NCBI GenBank assembly: GCA_000434735.1
Contig: FR881191.1
Coordinates: 1-10,967 of the forward strand
Direction of reading: 5' to 3'
Length of the DNA: 10,967 nucleotides
Source of the DNA: Bacteroides sp. CAG:530
GTDB taxonomy: Bacteria; Bacteroidota; Bacteroidia; Bacteroidales; Bacteroidaceae
How positions within the stretch are numbered: position 1 is the first letter of the stretch; every line of letters begins with the position of its first letter. Shown here piece by piece: positions 5,515 through 10,967 of this stretch. The notes under the pieces are model-generated. The model was given only the letters and a program-made list of their open reading frames with translations, was not told the DNA's origin and ran no database searches. A program made the translations under genes and the position numbers.

Positions 5515-8214
5515 ATGGCAACGAACGAAAAACAACTCACACTACTTGCCCTTACGCTCTTGTGTAGCCCCTTGGCTCATGCACAACGACTTTTGCCTCC
5601 AGAGCAAAAAGACTCTATAGCCATTAAGAGTAATGTCATTAAGGTGACAGACATACACCCCGCCAAAGGCATGGTAAACAATACGCTCGATATACTTAGC
5701 GGTCAGGCAGCCGGTGTAAACGTAACGTCGAACGGCTTAGACCGAATGGCGATGCTAAACAGCGTGCGTGTGCGTGGTACTACCTCTATCACCGGAGGAA
5801 ACGACCCGCTGGTGCTTATAGATGGCGTAACTTCGGATGTAACTACCCTTTCTACCATCTACCCCGCCGATATAGAGAGCTTCAGGATATTGAAGAACGC
5901 TGCCGAAACCGCCATGTACGGCTCTCGCGGAGCCTCTGGTGTAATAGAGGTGAAGACCAAGAAAGGCACCGGGCGAGGATTCCAGATTTCGTACGAAGGA
6001 AACGTGGGTTTCGAGAAGATGTATAAACGCCTGCAGATGCTCGACGCCACAGAATACGTGGCTACAGCCAAAGCCATGGGAGTGCATTGCAACAATGCCG
6101 GATACAACTCGGACTTCTATAAGGCCATCACCCATACAGGCATGGTGAACAATCATTACCTGGCATTCAGCGGCGGAAACCCACAGTCCAACTACCGAGC
6201 TTCTTTCGGAGTGATGGATCATAACACCATCATCAGAGACAAAGACTACGGAGTATTCGTGGCAAAGATAGACGTTACGCAGAAAGCGTTTAACGACAAG
6301 CTTACGGGCGACTTCGGCGTATTCGGCTCTTCGTTCAAGAACCATGACATCTTCGATACCCAAATGCTGTTCTACTCGGCATCTTGTCAAAACCCTACCT
6401 ACTCTTCCGTAGCCGACAACAATGGCAATTGGCCGAAAAACGAAACAGCCTATAAGATTAATCCCCCTGTGCTGTTGCTCGATGAGAAGAGCGATTCTAA
6501 AGACCTCAATTTCGACGCGCATATCAAACTGAGCTACGATTTAAATCCCTATTGGCGCATCTCTACTTTCGGCTCTTACCTTTACGGTTCTACAGAAAAC
6601 TCACAGTTCTGCCCCACGCTGGTATGGGCGCAAGGCAACGTGTATCGTGGCGAGTTCAAGAAAGAAGAATGGCTGGGTAATCTGTCGCTCGATTTCAACA
6701 AGAAGATAGGCGTACACAATATCTCGGCACAGCTGAGCGGCGAATACCGCACCCTGCGTAAAACCGCCTTCTGGGTATACGCCAAAGGCATCACCTCTAA
6801 TGTTTTCGGCTACGAAAACTTGGGCGCAGCCTCTACCCGACCCTACGGAGGCACCGAGAGCACATACGAAGACCAGTCGCTGGCTTCTGTTATGGGTAGC
6901 GTAACCTACAGCCTTAAAGACCGATATTCGCTATCCGTAAACGCACGCGGAGACGGATCGTCTATGGTGGGCGACGACCATACTTGGGGCTTCTTCCCCT
7001 CAGTATCGCTTTCATGGGATTTGAAGAAAGAGAGTTTCCTTGCCCATGCCAAGCACCTGTCGCTCTTAAAACTGCACACCGGCATCGGTCAGGCAGGTAA
7101 CTTGGGAGGCATCTCTGCCTACACCACCATGAACACCGTGAGACAAACCGGAATAGTCCCCGTAAAAAGCTCGCCTACGGTAACATTAGGTACGGTGAGA
7201 AACAATAACCCCGACCTTAAATGGGAAACCAAGACCACGTTCAACATTGGTGCCGACCTTGGCTTCTTCGCCAACCGACTGATGCTTACCACCGAATATT
7301 ACTACTCTAAGACTTCGGATATGCTTTACGCCTACGAGGTACCCGTACCCCCATTCGCCTACAACAAGCTGTTGGCCAACATCGGCTCCATGTCAAACCG
7401 AGGATTCGAAATAGGCCTCTCTGTACAGCCCATCAGCAAGAAAGACATGGAGCTTAACGTCAACATGAACCTGTCTTTCCAGAGCAACAAGCTGATATCG
7501 CTTAGCGGAAACTACAAAGGCATGGAGATGTCGGCAGCCAACGTAACCGCTATAGGCGGACTCGACGGAGCCGGACAGAACGGAGGCGACAACAACGTGG
7601 TATATCAGATAGTGGGCCAGCCCCTCGGAGTATTCTACCTGCCACACTGCAAAGGTCTGGCTAAGAACGATAACGGCAGCTACTATTACGATATAGAAGA
7701 CCTCGACCACAACGGAAAGATAGACATTAGTGACGGAGGCGACAGATACGTGGCAGGACAAGCCACCCCGAAAGTAACCTTAGGCTCTAACATCAGCTTC
7801 AGATATAAGGACCTTTATGTAGCCTTGCAGATGAACGGTGCTTTCGGCCATAAGATATTCAACGGAACAGGACTGGCATACAACAACATGTCAAGCTTCC
7901 CCGACTATAACGTACTGAAAGGCGCTCCGCAGAAAAACATAGTAGACCAGCGCGTATCCGACTACTGGCTTGAAAAAGGAAACTACCTAAACCTTGAGCA
8001 CCTCACCATAGGCTATAACGTGCCGCTAAAGAGCAATGTAATACGCTCACTGCGCGTATCGTGCAATATCAGTAACCTTGCCACCATTACAGGTTACAAA
8101 GGACTCACGCCTATGATTAACAGCTATGTAGTAAACAGCACTATGGGTATAGACGACAAGCGAAACTACCCCGTATACCGCACCTACTCGCTTGGTTTAA
8201 GTGTACAATTCTAA
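5515..8214 (+). CDS. SusC/RagA-like TonB-dependent outer-membrane transporter (short form)
   Basis: This 899-residue beta-barrel transporter works with its SusD partner and TonB-ExbBD energy to import a bound nutrient. A signal peptide ends near AHA-Q (residue 23). The plug domain (about 47-150) carries the SusC signatures LSGQAAGVNV, VRVRGTTSITGGNDPLVLID and ILKNAAETAMYGSRGASGVI. The barrel follows, with the late motif PLGVFYLPHCKGLAKN, the DLDHNGKIDISDGGDRY loop, and a C-terminal strand ending in Phe (YSLGLSVQF) as needed for BAM-dependent assembly. Typical SusC proteins are nearer 1000 residues because a carboxypeptidase-regulatory-like domain precedes the plug. Here only about 23 residues separate signal peptide and plug, so that domain is missing. 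A TonB-box candidate is the hydrophobic stretch around NVIKVTD (40-46). The substrate cannot be assigned. susD begins 14 bp downstream. Confidence 0.95.
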   Translation: MATNEKQLTLLALTLLCSPLAHAQRLLPPEQKDSIAIKSNVIKVTDIHPAKGMVNNTLDILSGQAAGVNVTSNGLDRMAMLNSVRVRGTTSITGGNDPLVLIDGVTSDVTTLSTIYPADIESFRILKNAAETAMYGSRGASGVIEVKTKKGTGRGFQISYEGNVGFEKMYKRLQMLDATEYVATAKAMGVHCNNAGYNSDFYKAITHTGMVNNHYLAFSGGNPQSNYRASFGVMDHNTIIRDKDYGVFVAKIDVTQKAFNDKLTGDFGVFGSSFKNHDIFDTQMLFYSASCQNPTYSSVADNNGNWPKNETAYKINPPVLLLDEKSDSKDLNFDAHIKLSYDLNPYWRISTFGSYLYGSTENSQFCPTLVWAQGNVYRGEFKKEEWLGNLSLDFNKKIGVHNISAQLSGEYRTLRKTAFWVYAKGITSNVFGYENLGAASTRPYGGTESTYEDQSLASVMGSVTYSLKDRYSLSVNARGDGSSMVGDDHTWGFFPSVSLSWDLKKESFLAHAKHLSLLKLHTGIGQAGNLGGISAYTTMNTVRQTGIVPVKSSPTVTLGTVRNNNPDLKWETKTTFNIGADLGFFANRLMLTTEYYYSKTSDMLYAYEVPVPPFAYNKLLANIGSMSNRGFEIGLSVQPISKKDMELNVNMNLSFQSNKLISLSGNYKGMEMSAANVTAIGGLDGAGQNGGDNNVVYQIVGQPLGVFYLPHCKGLAKNDNGSYYYDIEDLDHNGKIDISDGGDRYVAGQATPKVTLGSNISFRYKDLYVALQMNGAFGHKIFNGTGLAYNNMSSFPDYNVLKGAPQKNIVDQRVSDYWLEKGNYLNLEHLTIGYNVPLKSNVIRSLRVSCNISNLATITGYKGLTPMINSYVVNSTMGIDDKRNYPVYRTYSLGLSVQF

Positions 8215-8228
8215 AAAAACGTAACACC

Positions 8229-9848
8229 ATGAAAAAGATAATAAGCTACATATTAGCCATGCCATTGATGATATGCGCATACGGTTGCCTTGACGAGAAT
8301 CCCAAAGACCAGGTAGACCCGGAAGCCATCTACAACAACGCCGATAATATCTACAAGAACGCCGTGGCATCGCTCTACAATTATATAGGCAGCAATAAAG
8401 AGTCAGAAGGACTTCAGGGCACCTGCCGAGGCATATACGATTATAACACGATCACCACAGACGAGGCGATGATTCCCATAAGAGGCGGCGACTGGTACGA
8501 CGGCGGCTTGTGGGAAAACATGTACAAGCATCAATGGACAGCCAACGACAATTACTTGTACGATATATGGAAATACATATATAAGGTAATAGTACTCTCT
8601 AACCAATCGCTCTCTGTTATAGACAGCCATAAGAGTCTGCTATCCACAAATCAGATAACAGACTTCACCGCCGAAGTAAGAGCCGTACGCGCCCTGTTCT
8701 ATTACTACGCCATGGATATGTTCGGCAATATTCCGCTGGTAACCTCGTACGATGTACCCTTAGAGCAAGTTGTTACAAACAAGCGTAGCGAAGTATTCAA
8801 GTTCATAGTAGACGAGCTGCAAGCCGTAGCCCCAGTGCTGGCGGATGCCCGCTCTAACACCCCCGGTGATTACTATGGACGTGTAACACGCCCTGTGGCA
8901 CACTTCCTGCTGGCCAAGTTGGCACTGAACGCCGAGATTTACTCTGACGACAACTGGACCGACGGCAATCGGCCCGACGGCAAGAACATCTACTTCACCG
9001 TAAACGGAGAGAAGAAAAACGCTTGGCAAGCCTGCATCTGGTACTGTCAGCAACTAACCGACGAGGGATACGAGCTTGAGACCGATTACGCCTCAAACTT
9101 CATCGTACATAACGAGAACTCCAAAGAGAACATCTTTACCATCCCTCTCGACAAGAACTTATACCCCAACGAGTATCATTATCAGTTCCGCTCTCGCCAC
9201 TACAAACATGGCGGTGCCTACGGATGCGCAGCCGAAAACGGCACTTGCGCCACCGTTTCTACGGTAAAGGCGTTCGGCTACGGCACAAGTCAGGTAGACC
9301 CACGATTCTACATCAACTTCTATGCCGACGAAGTATCTGTAGACGGAAACACCATTTATCTTGACAACGGCAAGCCATTAGTTTACATGCCGCTTGAGCT
9401 GAAGCTTAACCTCACCGACAGTCCGTACAAGCAAACCGCCGGAGCGCGTGTTAAGAAATACGAAGTAGACCGCACGGCCTATGCCGACGGAAGGCAGGTA
9501 GACAATGACATAGTTCTATACAGATATGCCGATGCCCTGCTTATGCAAGCCGAAGCGAAGATACGCAACGGCGAAGACGGACAGACAGAGCTTAACGCCG
9601 TAAGAGAAAGAGCCGGAATGCCGCCCGTAGAAGCCAATCTGGACAACATCCTTAAAGAGCGTCTGCTAGAGTTGGTATGGGAAGGCTGGCGACGCCAAGA
9701 CCTTATACGATACGGCAGATACACCGAGGCTTACGATCAACACACCCCAACCGAGGGCGAGAGCACAGGCTTCACCACCGTGTTCCCCATACCGCAAAAA
9801 TGCCTTGATCTCAACAAGAAGCTCGTGCAGAATTACGGTTACAAATAA
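8229..9848 (+). CDS. SusD/RagB-like surface nutrient-binding lipoprotein
   Basis: This 539-residue protein should cap the SusC barrel at the cell surface and capture the ligand. The N-terminus is a lipoprotein signal with the acylated Cys at residue 20 (ICAYGC). The following LDENP has acidic residues at +3 and +4, resembling the Bacteroidetes lipoprotein export signal for surface display. TPR-like helices typical of SusD are seen near 145-170 (FTAEVRAVRALFYYYAMDMF, then GNIPLV) and 217-240 (GRVTRPVAHFLLAKLALNAE). The C-terminal RagB/SusD region has YADALLMQAEAKIRNG, LNAVRERAG, ERLLELVWEGWRRQDLIRYG (477-496) and the ending VFPIPQKCLDLNKKLVQNYG. Length is normal and the gene is intact. No CAZyme, sulfatase or protease gene follows: the operon ends at a terminator and the next gene is convergent. 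Ligand unknown. Confidence 0.95.
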   Translation: MKKIISYILAMPLMICAYGCLDENPKDQVDPEAIYNNADNIYKNAVASLYNYIGSNKESEGLQGTCRGIYDYNTITTDEAMIPIRGGDWYDGGLWENMYKHQWTANDNYLYDIWKYIYKVIVLSNQSLSVIDSHKSLLSTNQITDFTAEVRAVRALFYYYAMDMFGNIPLVTSYDVPLEQVVTNKRSEVFKFIVDELQAVAPVLADARSNTPGDYYGRVTRPVAHFLLAKLALNAEIYSDDNWTDGNRPDGKNIYFTVNGEKKNAWQACIWYCQQLTDEGYELETDYASNFIVHNENSKENIFTIPLDKNLYPNEYHYQFRSRHYKHGGAYGCAAENGTCATVSTVKAFGYGTSQVDPRFYINFYADEVSVDGNTIYLDNGKPLVYMPLELKLNLTDSPYKQTAGARVKKYEVDRTAYADGRQVDNDIVLYRYADALLMQAEAKIRNGEDGQTELNAVRERAGMPPVEANLDNILKERLLELVWEGWRRQDLIRYGRYTEAYDQHTPTEGESTGFTTVFPIPQKCLDLNKKLVQNYGYK

Positions 9849-9889
9849 CTGAGTGATGCCGCATATCATGAAATAGCGTGCATCAAAAT

Positions 9890-9932
9890 ACAGCCAATCC
9901 GTTCACGGTTTTAGCATGAATGGATTGGCTGT
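9890..9932. terminator. Bidirectional terminator between susD and the recombinase gene
   Basis: ACAGCCAATCCGTTCA (9890-9905) pairs with TGAATGGATTGGCTGT (9917-9932) over 16 positions, one a G·U wobble on the plus strand, around an 11-nt loop. TATGTTTTGG follows on the plus strand and ATTTTGATG on the minus strand, so it can end both the susD transcript and the convergent recombinase transcript. An 8-bp outer pair (GAAATAGC at 9870, GCTATTTC at 9942) also flanks it and may be chance. Confidence 0.75.
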
Positions 9933-9942
9933 TATGTTTTGG

Positions 9943-10869
9943 CTATTTCCCAAGAGACTTAAACATTTTAGCAATGCACTTTTTCTTCTGCTCCATGTTA
10001 GGGTGAACATAGAGGTTGAGAGTTGTAGTTATGTTAGCATGACCCAGCAGTACACTTACGGTCTTATAGTCGCAATTGCTTTCAATGCAGCGAGTAGCAA
10101 AGCTGTGGCGTAGTCCGTGGTATTTCAGCCGAGGAATGTCAAGACGCTCCATCAGCCGATGATAATAATTGCGGTAGGTTCGTGGCTCTGTAGGCTTTTC
10201 CTCGTTGGTCAGCACATAGAAGTCCTCGTTCACCACCTTTTTCAGAGGTTTTACCATTGACAAGAGTTCCTTGTTGATAGGTATCTCACGACAAGAATTC
10301 TTTGTCTTTGGAGTGTTAATAAGCAACTCTGTATATTTGCGCTCACCCTCTACAATGTAGATGCGCTCAATGGTACGGTTCACAGTGATAGTACCGTTAT
10401 CAGCATTGATGTCCGACCACTTCAAACCGCATATCTCGCCAATACGCAAGCCTGTGGTAAGACTTACGTAAATACCAAGGTTGCGGAACGTAAAGTTCTG
10501 CTTTATGAAATTGAGAATCTTTTTGTGATGCGCCACTGTCAGTACCTCAATCCCTTTATTAACCTCCATTGTAGGGTACTTGATATCCCACTCGCAATAG
10601 CTCATCCATTCATTCTTTACCCCGAACTTCATCACCATTTTCAAGACAATAAGAATATCTTTCACTGTTTTAATGCTTAGTCCGTCATTCAGTTTCTTCA
10701 ATACGAACTCCTGCACAAGTTTCTCACTAAGAACCTCACAATCGCCAAACGATGGCAGAATGTGGTTTTCCAGAACTAACACATAGGCAGCGTAAGTAGA
10801 CTGCTTAACATAGCGTTGCTTATCGCTCTTCCAAGCTAACGCAATTTCTCTAATTGTTTTTGTTGTCAT
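9943..10869 (-). CDS. Tyrosine site-specific recombinase / integrase
   Basis: This enzyme cuts and rejoins DNA at specific sites through a covalent 3'-phosphotyrosine. An N-terminal SAM-like core-binding domain (about the first 95 residues) is followed by a complete catalytic domain. Numbered from the chosen start, the residues are R142 (TGLRIGEICGL), a lysine near 188-190 (TPKTKNSCREIPI), H251 and R254 (HGLRHSFATR), H277 (LLGHANITTT) and Y287 (LNLYVHP). I chose the ATG at 10869 (MTTKTIREI, 308 residues) because AAGGA lies 6 nt before it; an upstream in-frame ATG at 10896 would add nine residues. The small size without a long arm-binding domain fits invertase-type recombinases (phase variation) as well as simple element integrases. 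No excisionase, relaxase or phage gene is visible. Intact, probably active; its target site is unknown. Confidence 0.93.
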   Translation of the reverse strand: MTTKTIREIALAWKSDKQRYVKQSTYAAYVLVLENHILPSFGDCEVLSEKLVQEFVLKKLNDGLSIKTVKDILIVLKMVMKFGVKNEWMSYCEWDIKYPTMEVNKGIEVLTVAHHKKILNFIKQNFTFRNLGIYVSLTTGLRIGEICGLKWSDINADNGTITVNRTIERIYIVEGERKYTELLINTPKTKNSCREIPINKELLSMVKPLKKVVNEDFYVLTNEEKPTEPRTYRNYYHRLMERLDIPRLKYHGLRHSFATRCIESNCDYKTVSVLLGHANITTTLNLYVHPNMEQKKKCIAKMFKSLGK

Positions 10870-10922
10870 GTAATCCTTAATTTTTAAGATATACACAAAT
10901 TTGAGAAATTAAAGAAATAAGG

Positions 10923-10962
10923 TCCCAAATATCAGATTCCCGGAGTTTAGCGGGGAGTGGGA
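10923..10962. repeat. Nested inverted repeats upstream of the recombinase (possible recombination site)
   Basis: Two inverted pairs are nested: an outer TCCCA (10923-10927) / TGGGA (10958-10962) and an inner CCCG (10939-10942) / CGGG (10951-10954), with an 8-nt centre GAGTTTAG. This is GC-rich against an AT-rich upstream region and lies about 55-95 bp from the recombinase start, a place where such enzymes often have their sites. The arms are short and the window ends at once, so no partner site can be sought. Confidence 0.25.
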
Positions 10963-10967
10963 AGAAA

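Noticed and set aside
5755..6522. 255-codon minus-strand open frame inside susC
   Set aside because: It is a shadow of the SusC plug and barrel coding sequence. The translation has no family features, and the plus-strand reading is unambiguous.
304..10943. AGATTCCCG present both near 304 and near 10935, considered as att repeats bounding an element
   Set aside because: Only 9 bp match, the left copy belongs to the local repeat family, and the DNA between contains core genes (mscL, nucleotidase, cbpA), not element genes.

Overview
The window looks like a chromosomal piece of a Bacteroidales bacterium (Bacteroides, Phocaeicola, Parabacteroides or Prevotella type). Evidence for this is a SusC/SusD outer-membrane pair, promoters ending in a TTTG(C) -7 element, weak Shine-Dalgarno sequences, and a multi-TM AraC-type regulator of a kind common in this phylum. 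I cannot name the species. No tRNA, rRNA, CRISPR array or insertion sequence was found.

Left part, minus strand (82-3829). Transcription runs right to left. A secreted metallophosphatase/5'-nucleotidase (2099-3829) is followed after 51 bp by the mechanosensitive channel gene mscL (1619-2047). Two inverted repeats come next, then a membrane-embedded AraC-type regulator (372 to about 1502), then a 49-residue one-TM basic protein (82-231). The last two genes are separated by a striking cluster of TGTTAGATTC-like repeats, three direct and one inverted, spaced 20 and 22 bp and placed like an activator binding region.

Middle part (3830-5404). A 250-bp divergent control region separates the nucleotidase from a plus-strand chaperone operon: a class II J-domain protein of the CbpA type (4080-5030) and its small partner of the CbpM type (5051-5338). 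A strong 15-bp-stem terminator ends the operon.

Right part (5405-10967). A SusC-like TonB-dependent receptor that lacks the usual N-terminal carboxypeptidase-regulatory-like domain (5515-8214) and a SusD-like surface lipoprotein (8229-9848) form a two-gene operon. They should bind a nutrient, probably a glycan or glycoconjugate, and import it through the outer membrane. No glycosidase, sulfatase or dedicated regulator is present beside them. A bidirectional terminator hairpin (9890-9932) separates the pair from a convergent tyrosine recombinase (9943-10869) with a complete catalytic set. The final 45 bp, upstream of the recombinase, hold nested inverted repeats that could be its site.

Most of the window is ordinary core and accessory Bacteroidales content. 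I see no clearly undescribed multi-gene system. The best leads are the repeat cluster between the membrane AraC regulator and the small membrane protein, and the pairing of an orphan, domain-reduced SusCD operon with a tyrosine recombinase.
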